A DNA stretch of 64,000 nucleotides, from assembly GCF_918797505.1 (NCBI RefSeq), contig NC_092794.1, forward strand, positions 68,671,345 to 68,735,344, read 5' to 3'. The translations under genes and the position numbers were made by a program. The stretch's first letter is position 1. Every line of letters begins with the position of its first letter. The notes beneath the pieces were generated by a model. That model worked only from the letters and a program-made list of their open reading frames with translations, was not told the origin of the DNA and did not search any database. Positions 11,171-22,485 of the stretch are shown here, in pieces. Origin of the DNA: Bemisia tabaci (Eukaryota > Arthropoda > Insecta > Hemiptera > Aleyrodidae).

Positions 11171-11833
11171 CTGGCTTTTTCTTCTTGTGTGCAGGGAAAA
11201 AGAGGATGGTTTTTTGCTGACTCGAAACATTAAAGGCAAAGAATTTCGAGCAGAAAATGTCCCACTCGTGGGATACTCAAAATGACAAAAAAAATCCCTC
11301 GTTTCGATCATGAATATTTAGCCCCGCGTGAAAAATACGGAGATTTTGCTAAAGTACGTGCATGGCATATTTTTCATATTCGAAATTGTAATTAGATCAA
11401 TTTTTCGATGAAAGCAGCAAACTCTCTCCTGGTAAGACAACTTAGTTTTTCAACATTTTCTCGAGGAGGTGCCTCGATCCCTTTTCGGAGCCAGGAAAAT
11501 CCCCCGAACTCTCTCCGGAGGAGAAGGAGTTCCGCAGACCCCCCTTGATGAGCTACACGACAGCCGCCCTCACAAAAAATTCCTGCTTTCGTCCATAAGC
11601 ACAATAAATCACATCGAGCTTGGAACATCATGAATATATTTGTTCGCGATGTCATAATTTCTTAAATTATTTTTCTGTCTTTTTTTTCACTATCTACTAA
11701 CGATCGCGTTCGGATTGAAAAAAAAAATGAATGTCGTAAAATTTAAAGAATCTCACTCTACAATAATATAAAATCATGAGAATGACGCGTAACGCATAAC
11801 GCCTGAGGCAGGGGGCTTCGAAGGGGCCGAGGA
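11171..11833. other. Non-coding, no feature recognised
   Basis: Short frames on both strands, no domain, no repeat boundary. Confidence 0.4.
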
Positions 11834-11940
11834 TCGATGATTGAATCGTTATCAAATGCGATCCTGACCGATAAATCCCTATCAGCAATGCTTTTTATCG
11901 ATCAAGGTCGTTCGACGTCGATTCAACAATCAAGCCGCTG
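11834..11940. repeat. Diverged single copy of the 84-bp tandem unit
   Basis: Contains CTTTTTATCGATCAAGGTCG and the flanking GATTCAACAATC, as in the array at 10287. The flanks end in GCCGCTGG, like the CGGCCTGC ends of 20318-20438. Confidence 0.7.
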
Positions 11941-13949
11941 GACCACGAAGCGGTCAGGAGGCGGCGTAGATGTAGCCTCCTAATTAGAAATAATTCAGTA
12001 ACACTTTGGCATGATATTTCGTTTACTTGGTGTTACAATGCATGTAGCGATGATTAGCTAATTATAATCATACTTGGCGTAATGAGTCGTTGTTCCGACG
12101 CGAAAAATATTTCTCGACGTAACGAGGGTCTCGATAAAGAATCGGACTCTGCCCAGCGCAGAGGGGTCTCGGAGCACGACCTGGCATCAGAAGTCAACGC
12201 AGAGAGGCAAAGCTCAAGCGTCAATCAATCGAGCGAGTGGGTCTAACTATGGATCCTGGATCGGAGATATATCATTTCTATCTTATCCTCATGCGTTTCA
12301 GGTAGCGCTGCAGTTTGCTCCTCCTCTTCTTCTTCTTCTTTTTCCAAGACACTCCGTCTGCCGCGACCGGCGACCCCCGTCCGGCCGGGGTCCGGACCCC
12401 GCTCTTGCCCAAAACAGGAACGGGCACAAGGAATTGCGCAAAGCACATTTTTTCGCGTTCCGCGCGGCCAGGGTTCGTTTACCCGCGCCGCGCCGCGTCG
12501 GCCAGACTCACCGACGACGCGACGGATTATCCATATAAGTAACTCACTCCTCAGCCTATGCCCGTGTCCCCCGTCCGAATCATCACTTTCTCTCGTCCCT
12601 TCCAGTGGCGGGCGTCGCCGGGGGGGGGGGGGGGGGGCGTCTCGGTCCCACAGTGGAAGGCGTAACCATACAGGGGTCCCGCGCGGCTAGGGTAAGCACG
12701 CCCTCCGGTTGAGGTTGTCCGCGTCCATGCGGGAATCTTGAAGAACGAGAGGTTACGTCTTGACAGCATTTTTGCGGACTAGGAAATGATAGACTCTTCT
12801 TGCGAGCGACGCGCAAAGCTGGTCGTGTTACCGGAGAGAGCAATAGCGACCGAAATTTCATACTTGAGTTTTTTTTTAAAAAAAAAATTCAACTGAGCAA
12901 ATGGGTTAGTTGGACGTATTTATGCTAAAAGGAACTATGTTACACGCAATCCCTATGCACATAGTGAATTGGGTGGTCGATGGACTGCAATCATCTTTCA
13001 ATTGAACCGATTATTTTCCAATTCGCGTAAGCACCAAAATTGCGAATGCGAGAAAAACAAGAAAAACCGTTTTATTCGCTTTGTTGACAATCTCCAAATT
13101 CCAAAAAATGTATGTTCTTTTAGAAGGCTATTTTGAAATTAGACATGATTGATTATACCAGAGAAAATAAAGAAAAAACAATTCCTCTATACCACCGAAA
13201 GATTGGCGCTTACATAATTTGGAAAATGATCGCGGTTCAATCAGGAGCTACCATTTCTGGCTCACGAATGAAATCACCTATCTGCATTGATAAACGAATG
13301 GCACATTCCTTGTTTCTAAAATGAGTCAGAATTACTACTTCCTCATTGCAAAATGTAGTCCAAATCGCAAAGCGTAGATAGTTAAATACGATGCCTCCAC
13401 ACATACTCACATTCTTGCGGTACTGGAAGCAAACACTATCGAAAATTTCGATGTGCACACTTCTTACCGTATACTCTCATCCTCATTTCGTGCGGGTGGC
13501 GATAGTGTCAGGAAAGAGGGGGAGGGGGAGGGGGTTTCTCGGAGTGGCGCCCCAAGGACCAGCTTCGCGAGCCCATCGCTCTGGTTTGCGGTTGGCGGGA
13601 TAAACATTCACCTACGATTGAATTGTAAATAAGCATCGCTAGGATAATACAGCTGTCAACGCGGGTATAAGTGGATCATAAATTATTCAACGTTGCTCAA
13701 ATATTGTCATGACGGTGAAGGGGGCTCTGATGGAGGCCCTGTGACGCCAGTCGCTGCCAGGGCTGCATATGCATACGCGCGTCGACCCGCGACAACCCCC
13801 CTGCACCCCCTCCCCCACGGCGCACGCGAGTCCCACTCTTTGCCGAAGTAGAACAAGCCAACATGAAAAGATTATAAGAAGAAAAAAGAAAATTTAACTT
13901 TAACGCACATGGGAAGAATTCGGAAAGTTTTGTGGGGTGTCGGAAGGGC
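11941..13949. other. Non-coding region with a GC-rich island at 12300-12870
   Basis: 11980-12060 is rich in TAAT/ATTA words. 12300-12870 is strongly GC- and CpG-rich, with an uninterrupted run of 18 G at 12620-12637. 12909-12945 holds a MITE end fragment. 12960-13370 shares words with the palindrome at 3889-4050. There are open frames (12243-12446, 12551-12861) but they are low-complexity and lie on opposing strands, so I do not call genes. Confidence 0.4.
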
Positions 13950-14079
13950 AACTGTACGTATTTCTGCCAAACGGAACTATGTGCATTATGACATGAGTCC
14001 CGAGACCCATAAAAATATAAGCATAACAGGGCTAATTTCATAATGCACATAGTTCCGTTAGGCAGAAATACATCCAACT
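13950..14079. mobile_element. Hairpin MITE (GGACGTATTTCTGCC family)
   Basis: Two inverted arms of about 50 bp both contain TATTTCTGCC and ACGGAACTATGTGCATTATG, separated by a short spacer. Complete relatives are at 24879-25010 and 47286-47515. No coding capacity. Confidence 0.85.
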
Positions 14080-14443
14080 GATCTCAGGGGGTGGGGGGAA
14101 GCACAAAATCGCACCCCATTATGGGAGGTCTCGGAGATTTCCTCAATTTCAAAGAGGGGTTCCAGAGGACTTCCGCAGCTCCAAAAAAAAGTCCGAGAGG
14201 ACTTTCTAGGAAAATGTTGGAAAATCGAGTCATCTTAGGAGCAAGTTTAAATCGTTCTCACCAAAATATCGATTAGAATACAATTTTAAAGATGGAGGGT
14301 ATTAAATAACACTTTGCTAGGCGAGTATTTGCAAATCAGATTAGGATTACTGGACCAATTTCTCATCACTCCAGACATGAATCATAATTAGGTAAATCTG
14401 AGCGTTGACTCCGAAGAGTAACTTTTACACGATGAGGAACGTA
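14080..14443. other. Non-coding, no feature recognised
   Basis: No repeat boundary or exon identified. Confidence 0.4.
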
Positions 14444-14730
14444 GCAGCGAGCTGATTGTTGAAATTGATAGACAAACCGATAGACAAACCGATAGACAAG
14501 ATGACAAAAAGGATATGGAGGGATCCTATTGGTGGAAGCGGGTGGTTGCAATGGGCAAAGGAGATAGGTAATAGACTGACCACCGACAACCCACGAGCGA
14601 CCCTTTAGTTAGTCCATCATTGTCTCCCTTAGTCTAAAAAACCACCCATTTCAAGCAATAGGATCGCACCGTATTCCTCATATCTTCTCTGTCTATAGCT
14701 TTGTCTATCAATTTCAACAATCAGCCTGCT
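14444..14730. mobile_element. Palindromic MITE copy (GCTGATTGTTGAAATTGATAG family)
   Basis: Left end has GCTGATTGTTGAAATTGATAG-like sequence, with a 12-bp GATAGACAAACC repeat just inside. The right end has CTTTGTCTATCAATTTCAAC followed by AATCAGCCTGCT. A second copy follows immediately, beginning near 14731. Confidence 0.75.
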
Positions 14731-16155
14731 ACGGGCTGATTATTCAAGTTGATCGACAAAGCTATAGACGTAGGATACAAAAGGAATATGGAGGGATCCT
14801 ATTGATGGAAACGGGTAGTTGCAATGGAAAAACTAGCTTGGTAATAGATAGCTTGGTAACGGCAACCCACGAGAGACCCTATATATCTACATGTACTAAA
14901 CAGCTTATCTACCTCGGTTTGACAAAATGAGGCTTTATTTAATTTAATTAGAGTGCCCCTTGAATATATGCAACATTCTCAATACTCGCTAATGTATCTA
15001 TATATATATATATGAGTCGCTTTTATAGCGCTCTTTGGCGCTGTGCGACGCCTAATCGCCACAAAGCTCGGTCTTCCCACAGGTCATCAGGGAGTTGACA
15101 ATCTCTTATCTCATTTAACACCCCTTGTCGCCAACCTCTCACTGGGCGTCCCCTACGTCTCCTCCCAGGAGGAACCCAATCAAGCATCTTTTTTGGCAGC
15201 CTCTCTTCCGTCATCCTATTGACATGACCATACCAAACAAGTTGTTTGGTCATGACGTCGAACACGATGTCATTTTCGACTTCCATTATCTGACGCACTC
15301 TATCATTACGGACCCGATCTCTCCTAGAAATTCCTGCTGACCTTCTCCAGAAATCCATCTCCGTTGCTCTTAGCATATCCTGTGTCCGTTTCTTCAGCTG
15401 CCAAACTTCACATCCGTATGTTAATATACTTTTGACTACAGCGTTGTATATCCTCCTCTTGTTATCTTTGGAAATCCGCTGATCCCAGAGGATTCCATTT
15501 AAAATCGCTATAGCCTTCCTTGCTAAGGTGTTCCTTTCCCTGATAGCTTGATCCGTCCTTCCATCCTGGGTCAACCGCACTCCCAAGTACTTAAAGTGCT
15601 CGCAGCCTTTGATCTGCTGCCCATCCTCCAACTCAATGCTTTGCTGATCACCGCCAAAAGTCATCTTCTCAGATTTGGATATGCTGACTTCCAGACCCCA
15701 CTTCCGATACTCTTCTACTAGCTTGCGCATCATGTATTCCGCGTCATCTTGATCTTGAGCAACCACCACCTGGTCATCAGCAAAGCACAGAGTAAACAGA
15801 GTTTCGAGATCACCCAAGGGGACACTCATACCAGAGCATTTCTTTTTCCATTCTTTTAGCACGCACTCGAGATAAATTTTAAATAATGTTGGCGACAAAC
15901 AACATCCCTGTTTTAAACCCTTAGTCACATAAAATCCCGCTGACAACCCCCCATGGCACTTAACTTTGGTTAATGGCTTTTGGCTAATGTATCTACAGCA
16001 TTAAATGGCTTATCTACCTCGGTTTGACACACTTTGGTCCATCATTTTCTACCTTAGTTTATAGGAATCACCCTACAACTAAAAAGATCCCTCCATATCC
16101 CTCTTGTCTTTCATGTCTATAGCTTTGTCTATGAGTTTCAATAATCATCCCGCTG
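14731..16155. mobile_element. Second copy of the same MITE, split by an RTE insertion
   Basis: Left end GGGCTGATTATTCAAGTTGA and right end with TTTCAATAATCATCCCGCTG. The two halves, 14731-15000 and 15983-16155, together match the uninterrupted copy at 14444-14730. The interruption is the RTE copy at 15001-15982, with a 13-bp target duplication. Confidence 0.75.
15001..15982 (-). mobile_element. RTE-type LINE, 5'-truncated, with 13-bp target duplication
   Basis: The element runs on the minus strand from 15982 to a (TA)n tail at 15001-15012. GCTAATGTATCTA flanks it at 14988-15000 and 15983-15995. The ORF (stop at 15023) is open throughout and carries reverse-transcriptase motifs: GLKQGCCLSPTLF, then FADDQVV (the catalytic DD of the YADD-type box), GCEHFKYLGVRL, and the C-terminal WRRSAGISRR, WYGHV and PPGRRRRGRP. 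The endonuclease and the start of the reverse transcriptase are missing. The stop is only about 20 nt before the tail, an RTE-clade feature. Clade assignment is from remembered family architecture. Confidence 0.9.
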
Positions 16156-16585
16156 TGCAGGACCTTTAAAACATACCGGCTTAGCTTTTGGTCTGGAAGA
16201 GAAGAGGCAACGGCCGGGAGAGCGGGAGAGTGGCAGAGCGGCGGTACTAGCGTCGCGGCGCGGAGCCTCTCGCCACTGCCGGCCGGAGCGTTGCAAATCG
16301 GAAGATAAGTGAATTAATTTATGGAAAATCCAGAGGAAGCACCGCGGTGCGCCATGGCAGCAGCGATTACCCATTCCCGCCGATTACCATCTCCTTCTCC
16401 CATCTCGCCGAGCTCTTATCTTCTCTTTCGGCCTCGCCGCTATGGCTCAACTTTGCATTGTTATTGTTTTAGAACCTTATTCTAAATATCTGCTCCGCAA
16501 CGATTTCGCCCGCTAATGACATTGCGTCGCTTTCTTCTCGGCCGCATAACGGCCCCGCGCTCGCCGCGATCCCAGCCCTACGGTG
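16156..16585. other. Non-coding GC-rich island
   Basis: About 16180-16480 is GC-rich with CpG and an ATTAATTTATGG word near 16313. No supported ORF; a regulatory or 5'-exon role is only a possibility. Confidence 0.35.
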
Positions 16586-16750
16586 CAGTGGCGTGGCGTG
16601 CTTTGCGATACATCGATTGTTATGCCATTTAAACCTATGGAAAAGGATCAATAAACAGGGTGTTTGCAGCGAACACCTTAATAATCGATTCATTACCATA
16701 GGTTTAAATGGCAGAACAATCGATACATCGCAATTCACGCCACGCCACTG
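16586..16750. mobile_element. hAT-type MITE with 8-bp target duplication
   Basis: A 165-bp palindrome with ends CAGTGGCGTGGCGTG and CACGCCACGCCACTG. It is flanked by CTACGGTG on both sides (16578-16585 and 16751-16758). Ends in CAGNG and an 8-bp duplication are the hAT superfamily pattern. Internal inverted blocks include TAAACCTATGG. Sister copies are at 17785-17949 and 48380-48544. Confidence 0.9.
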
Positions 16751-16758
16751 CTACGGTG

Positions 16759-17139
16759 TTAAAGAAAAACGACGTATGAGCATTCCGATGTTGCCAGATT
16801 TATCGCGATAAAATATTTATTTTACAGAATATTTATGAGCGGGCCCGTCATATGTGGCACGAACCGAGGGTAAACAAAGGGGAATCGACAGTCAGGTGCC
16901 AACCTTCAGTGCGTCAAAATGTTTCGCATCTCTTTTATCAGGGCCGGATCATAAGTGGCGTATGAGAACCGGCTGCACCAGGCGCTGATACAACAAGCGT
17001 GCTACAATCAAAGAGAAGGTAGCAGATGAAAAAAAGGAGGAAAAAAGTGGATGAAAAAAGAGGAGGTGCTATTCAAAAACGTTGTCATCCCGCTGAATGC
17101 TTTGACAGAACTAGCAGAACTGCTTTAAAGAATGAGAAA
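16759..17139. other. Non-coding, no feature recognised
   Basis: No supported exon or repeat boundary. Confidence 0.4.
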
Positions 17140-17720
17140 CCAAAAAGCAAAAGTCTGGGACAAGATCTCGATCGAAAATTCCCATTGTACGCAGGCACTC
17201 TTGGAGACTTAAACGCCCGGCTAGAACTGTATGAGATGCAGATATAGCGACATTGAAGAGATAGGAGAATTTCGTCAGTATCACCGCGACTGCCACACGG
17301 TTGTTTAAGTCTCCGGGAGTCCTTGAATTTTGGAATTTTTTATAGAATGTTGTAGCCTTTGCTTTTTTTCTTTCTTCATAACTCGCAATGCAGGTATGAT
17401 TTTATTTTACGAAAAGCTATCTAGATGACGTTGTTAGGACTCTGAAACATCCTGGGCTCTTGAACATCAAGAGTCTTGGCCTCACTCGGTTACCCATGTT
17501 TTAATGTTGCGCTTTCCTCTTCTATAGACCAGGACGCTTCAGAGTCCTAACGACCACCAACCGTTTAGATATCGTTTCGTAGATGATTCATACCTGCATT
17601 GACAGTTTTTCAGAAGAAAAACCAAGAATCTTAGACAAAATTTGATCAAAAATCCCCATTGTACGCAGAAACTCCCGGCGACTTAAACGCTCGTGTAGAA
17701 CATTATGACACTGATAAAAG
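17140..17720. repeat. Composite of CTTGGAGACTTAAACGCC repeats around an inverted repeat
   Basis: Two direct blocks (about 17140-17240 and 17620-17720) contain CCCATTGTACGCAG and GACTTAAACGC, as in 8901-9125. Between them, 17385-17600 is an inverted repeat with arms containing AATGCAGGTATGATT-like and TTAGGACTCTGAAAC sequences. Confidence 0.6.
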
Positions 17721-17784
17721 TCTCGAATCACTGTGGGGAGTGTCTCTACAGGTTACATCAAAACCACACTAGCAACGAAAAAAC

Positions 17785-17949
17785 CAGTGGCGTGGCGTGA
17801 ATTGCGATGTATCGATTGTTATGCCATTTAAACCTATGGTAAAGAATCGATTATTAAGGTGTTCGCTGCGAACACCCTGTTTATCGATCCTTTTCCATAG
17901 GTTTAAATGGCATAAGAATCGATGAATCGCAATTCACGCCACGCCACTG
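17785..17949. mobile_element. hAT-type MITE, second copy, 8-bp target duplication
   Basis: Also 165 bp, with the same CAGTGGCGTGGCGTG ends, in the opposite internal orientation to 16586-16750. The flanks are GAAAAAAC at 17777-17784 and 17950-17957. Internal GGTGTTCGCTGCGAACACC forms its own small palindrome. Confidence 0.9.
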
Positions 17950-18235
17950 GAAAAAACCTCCACGGATCGGAAAGAACAGTATAAGCACTAAATTCCTATC
18001 AAAACGGGATCCTCGGGAAATATTAATAGCAAATTCCAGGTTTTTTGGTTACCTAAATCTATTAGACACATGGTTAGCCACACCAGGAATCTGGTATTGG
18101 CTACTGGAATTCCTGCGGATCGTATCAGAAGCTTTTGGTTGGCTGTTTTTTTTGTTTGTTTTTTTTTTTTATTGTGTGTGTTTTTTTTTAAACCGAGCGT
18201 AACAAACTCGTCCACGGATATCTACGAGGGTTTGC

Positions 18236-18540
18236 GCGGAGTAAAAAACTTCGTGCATGCGGGACCCGAAGTTAAGGTCATATGGATCCCTGAAGTTTTC
18301 GGATCACGCATCCGAAAACTTGAGGCCTAGCTGCAGAGGTTCGGTCAGACATCTGAAGTACTTCGGTATGCACCGGAATACTTCAGGTGTGTGACCCAAA
18401 CCCTTTCGGTGCGTACTGAAGTACTCCAGATGTCTGACCCGAACTTCGGCAGCTGGAACTCAAGTTTTCGGATGCTTGATCCGAAAACTTCAGAGATCCA
18501 TGTGACCTCAACTTCGGGTCCCACGCATGAAGTTTTTTTT
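18236..18540. mobile_element. Palindromic element B, diverged copy
   Basis: Contains the inverted GGGACCCGAAGTT and CGAAAACTTGAGG blocks of 2944-3210, plus an extra inner inverted pair around AGTACTTCGG. Terminal A/T runs are less well conserved. Confidence 0.7.
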
Positions 18541-18664
18541 TCCCAAATGGGTCCGACTCGAGCGCGGGCGCAGTTGGAAAATCGTCGGTCATTCAAGTTG
18601 TCAACACTGTTTCCTCTCCATTTATAAGCGATATGTTAAAGAATCGATTTTCTAAGGGCCAAGC

Positions 18665-18915
18665 ATTGGCGGATCCAGCGAACTGGCAACATTGTCTTTT
18701 CTCCATTTAAACCTCTGAAAATGTATCGATTCTTGGAGCTGGGGCCACGTGCTCCGACAAGAATCGATTATTCAGCATAGGTTTTAATGGAGGAAATCCG
18801 GTGTTGCCAAATTGCTGGATCCACCTCTGGGGCCATGGTGCTCCAACAAGAATCGATTCTTTACCATAGATTTGAATGGAGAGAAGACAGTGTTGCCAAC
18901 TTCCAGAATCCGGCT
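18665..18915. mobile_element. GGCGGATCC-ended MITE plus an adjoining partial copy
   Basis: 18665-18830 is a palindrome related to 2130-2284 (GGCGGATCCAGC at the left, TTGCTGGATCCACC at the right). 18826-18915 repeats only the right half, with GTTGCCAAC near its end, as if two copies overlapped or one was partly duplicated. Confidence 0.65.
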
Positions 18916-19222
18916 CTACGTCGTTGGTCTGATTCCGATGAAGCCGCGGGGGGTGGCCGCGGCACGCTTGATCCTAGCTCGTCGTCAACGCTGAGCCTCG
19001 CGTCGTTAGGAAAGGTGAACGGTGCCGCAGTGGAGTCTCCCCCTTGGATACGTTGTTCGTAAATGACAAACAACTTTTTAATTCCTCCTGTAAAAATAAT
19101 ATTAATTTCATGTTTATTGACTCGTTCCCTCTGCGGGGCAGTTGTCTCTGCGTTGGAGTCCGATCCTCTGGCCACGACGCGTTGCCAAACCAGGTGGAAA
19201 AGGACACACAAAGGTCACTAAG

Positions 19223-19447
19223 CACTGGAAAAAAACACATTGGATCGAGAGTCCAGACTCTTGAAAACACCGACAAGAGAAAATACTCTTGATTCAATCA
19301 GATTTAAGCTCAAATCAAGAACCAAGCCTCTTAATTTGAGCGGATTTCCTTTAGATTTAAGCTTCAATCTGATTGAAGCAAGAGTCCTTTTTCTTGTCAA
19401 TGTTTTCAAGAGTCTGGACTCTAGATCCAATGTGTTTTTTTCCAGTG
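19223..19447. mobile_element. Palindromic MITE with CACTGGAAAAAA ends
   Basis: Inverted ends CACTGGAAAAAAACACATTG and its complement, then GAGTCCAGACTCTTGAAAAC and its partner. The copy at 21272-21498 is close in sequence. Both strands have long open frames because the sequence is symmetrical; they are not genes. Confidence 0.85.
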
Positions 19448-19479
19448 AGGATGATTCGTCCTGGCCAGGAAACGTAAGA

Positions 19480-19720
19480 AAGAAATGAAAGATTGGAAAT
19501 TTCCGTGAAATATTTCATGAAATTTCACAAAGCGATGAAATATTGTGTATTTTTCAGGGGCTAGAGTATGCAACCCGCATTCAAACACACAAAAATAGAA
19601 GAAAGTCACAGTTCTTAAATTTTGCGTGACATGAAAAGGGACCGGTTTTTATCAATGTCTTCCATAAATTTCTGAAATTTCAAGATTTTATTTTCTATGA
19701 AATTTTGCCAACCTGGTCCG
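19480..19720. repeat. GAAATTTC repeat, copy opposite to 10890-11170
   Basis: Shares TGAAATATTTCATGAAATTT and CTAGAGTATGCAACCC with the complement of 10890-11170. Non-coding. Confidence 0.6.
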
Positions 19721-20317
19721 GAGCTCTTGGCGTGGTCGAAGGGGAGTTGCAATACATCGCATCGATCGAGTAAAAAATTATTCGCTGATTTTGACTTTTC
19801 AACCAGAAAAAGGACGAGAGCTAGGATGTCCCTTGCTTTTGAAATTTGAGAAAAGTTAGGTCGGAAAAAAGTTGATGTTGGGAAAAGAAACATTGGGCGC
19901 GAATAAAGAAATTTGGTAAAATTTTAACACACAATCCGACAACAATATTGTAACATCACCTATCATAATAACAATCTCCTTCCTCAGAGATCTAATTCCG
20001 TCATTCCCTTAGACAAACTCGTAATTCTAAATACTTGAGTGGTAGTAACGTATGCGCTCTACAAGTGCCGTACGTGTGATTTTGGAACTGATTATCAAAT
20101 AAAGTTATAAACTTGAAAAGAAAATGGTTAATATTTGACACTTCCTCCATTTTGCTCCCCTCTCCCGTTTCAATGCCTGTGGGATCATTTATTCCGTTGT
20201 AAGTACTTGAGGATTATACCTATGGTTCGCTCTGGAACTCCTGAAACCACCAACACAGGGACTATGCCTTCGTTCTAACTTGATATCAGCCAATTGTGGG
20301 GTAGGGAACTTACCTCT
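19721..20317. other. Non-coding, no feature recognised
   Basis: No domain-bearing frame or repeat boundary. Confidence 0.4.
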
Positions 20318-20438
20318 GCAGTCCGATTATTGAAAGTTTAAAGGAGCATGCGATGAGACATCGAAATGCGATATGTTGCATGGTTAAGGGCTATGTATTT
20401 TCTTGTCGTATCGACATAGATTCAATAATCGGCCTGCT
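20318..20438. mobile_element. Short MITE (GCAGNCCGATTATTGAA ends)
   Basis: Left GCAGTCCGATTATTGAA and right TTCAATAATCGGCCTGC form terminal inverted repeats around a 90-bp interior. A relative is at 34713-34833, and the ends resemble those of the 14444 and 10287 repeats. Confidence 0.7.
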
Positions 20439-20967
20439 GGCAAGAATTTGACCAGTCACTCAAAAGGTTGCCCCAGAGTTAAACATCAGACTGCAGAAGC
20501 GTGTCCAATGCTTCAAAAAGAGACGCACTTTTTCCTGTAGAGTATTTTCTATAGATGTCCTTAGTAGGAGCTTCAACCCCACCCCCTGCCCTTCCCAAAT
20601 AAGCGGGAAGCTGACAGTTTTTTACGAATTTTGGTGACAATTATAGACCAAGAATCATGAAAAACTATGGAACTAACACGGAAAGAAAGAAACACGCTGG
20701 TTAACATTTTTTCAGATCAATTTACGCCCGATGCGATGCTGCCCTAAGAATTGCACCCTTATTTGCCGGAAAAAAAAACAAGTTTTCTAATCCAAATGGC
20801 CAATAAGTTTCTTGAAACGGACATTTTGGCTGTTTTTCTTTAAAGATTTTGAAAGCTACTTTTTAAGGGTCATTGCTACTGGGGTTACCACGCAGGTAAA
20901 TTTTTTTAAAACTTCATTTTTGCATTTCGCGCACTTCGGTGTTTCAGCCGATTAATGCAAAATGGAG
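20439..20967. other. Non-coding, no feature recognised
   Basis: No exon or repeat supported. Confidence 0.4.
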
Positions 20968-21270
20968 GATCCCAACCGATCAGTGCCACCAACCGAAGCA
21001 CATAGTCTTCTTTTTCTGTGTGTCTCAGTCACAGTGCCCCCTTCCCCCTTTTTAAATTCTTGGGTCCTGTTTTGCATGTCGTCGGTAATTTGTGAATTAT
21101 TTCTTTGGAGAATTTTACTAATGGTAAAAAAGAAGAAAAGAAAAGTTGAGCCTCATATTCGATCAGGATAGGTCGTTAGTGGCAGATCCCAACAGCAATG
21201 CCACCAGTCGAAGCACATAGTCTTATTTTCCTGTGTCTTAGTCGCAGTGCCCCCTTCCCCTTTAAATTCC
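20968..21270 (+). repeat. Direct duplication of an approximately 90-bp segment
   Basis: 20968-21061 and 21185-21270 share GAAGCACATAGTCTT, GTGTCT and CAGTGCCCCCTTCCCC. About 120 bp of other sequence separates them. A MITE lies directly after the second copy. Confidence 0.7.
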
Positions 21271-21271
21271 T

Positions 21272-21498
21272 CACTGGAAAAAAAAACACATTGGATCAAG
21301 AGTCCAGACTCTTAAAAACATCGACAAGAAAAAACACTCTTGATTCGATCGGATTTTTGCTTAAATCAAGAACCAAGCCTCTTAATTTGAGCGGATTTCC
21401 TTCTGATTTCAGCAAAAATCTGATTGAATCAAGAGTATTTTTTCTTGTCAATGTTTTCAAGAGTCAGGACTCTAGATCCAATGGGTTTTTTTCCAGTG
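21272..21498. mobile_element. Palindromic MITE with CACTGGAAAAAA ends, second copy
   Basis: Same family as 19223-19447; ends CACTGGAAAAAAAAACACAT and the complement. No target duplication longer than 2 bp is evident for either copy. Confidence 0.85.
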
Positions 21499-21677
21499 AG
21501 ACCAAAATCTCGAATAATATCAACATTTGACTCATTTTGAAATGAAGAACTACAATTACTGGCCCATTTGTATAAAAACACTCATCTACATGAAAAATCT
21601 ATAGGCGCTTAAGTTGTTAATAGATACAAAGTTTTTACGAAGCAGCCCAAGACAATGGTAACGGGGGACATACGAGG

Positions 21678-21940
21678 GGGAAAACTGGAAGCAAGGCTAA
21701 AATACAACAATAAAAAACCCGGGACGTTTCCACTCAAAACTCAGTCATTTTCAGTCGGAAAATAAACTAAAAATTGAAGAATATCGAAGAAAAAACCTGA
21801 GACCTATATGGAGGGTCCATGAGAAGGTTTTTTCTTCGATATTCTTTAATTTTTAGTTTATTTTCCGACTGAAAATGACTCAGTTTTGAGTCGAAACGTC
21901 CCGGGTTTTTTATCGTTGTATTTTAGTCTTGTTTCCCGTG
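21678..21940. mobile_element. Palindromic MITE (GGGACGTTTC inner repeats)
   Basis: Long inverted arms contain CTAAAATACAACAATAAAAA, CCCGGGACGTTTC and TTTCAGTCGGAAAATAAACT with their complements. The spacer is about 40 bp around 21790-21830. A more distant relative may be 48051-48284, which shares GGGACGTTTCGC-type sequence. Confidence 0.8.
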
Positions 21941-21986
21941 TTTTTCCTTGCTTTTCTCCTGAAAAATATTTCTTTGTGGATTGATT

Positions 21987-22006
21987 GGGGGGGGGGGGGG
22001 GGGGGG
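21987..22006. repeat. Homopolymer G run (20 nt)
   Basis: Uninterrupted G tract; on the plus strand it could form a G-quadruplex. Confidence 0.9.
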
Positions 22007-22485
22007 ATTAGGCCTCATTCGATTACATAGCGTGGATTGCTAATGTGGGGGTTTCTAAAAATGATTTGTCTCTGTTGCCCCCACCGGGAGTCGTGGCGTG
22101 GTCACGCCTCAGCGGGAGCGTGGTGGTGGTGGCGCGCGTAACGCAGTGGCGAAAATCCGCGGGGCGGGGCTTGATCCGATGGATAATTTATGGCGCGGCC
22201 GGGGCGCGGGGCGGTGGTGGTAATGATGGTGGTGGCGGGGTTGACCCGGCCTGTCTTCGTCTCCATAAGCGAGCGCCGCGTCGAGCCGCGCCGGTCGAGG
22301 AGAAGCGAGTGCGTGAGAGCGATCCCAATGAGGAGCGAAAAGGCCGCGCCCGCCTGGGTCCCTCATTAGTCCCCAGGGACTAATTACATCCGCACGCTCC
22401 ACCTTGTCCGCTCCAATCTCCTCCACAGCTGCACAATTTCATTCACTTCTATCCAATGAGATTTTCCCGGAAAATTCCCCTAGCT
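22007..22485. other. GC- and CpG-rich island, non-coding or unrecognised exon
   Basis: 22080-22380 is the strongest GC block of the left half. Both strands are open for more than 100 codons (22045-22383 plus, 22109-22426 minus), a side effect of GC richness. The predicted peptides are low-complexity Gly/Arg and match no family I know. Confidence 0.4.

Noticed and set aside
19218..19488. Near-identical peptides on both strands at a MITE
   Set aside because: The element is palindromic, so both strands read alike; not genes.
22045..22426. Open frames over 100 codons on both strands
   Set aside because: GC-rich DNA has few stop codons; peptides are low-complexity and unrecognised.
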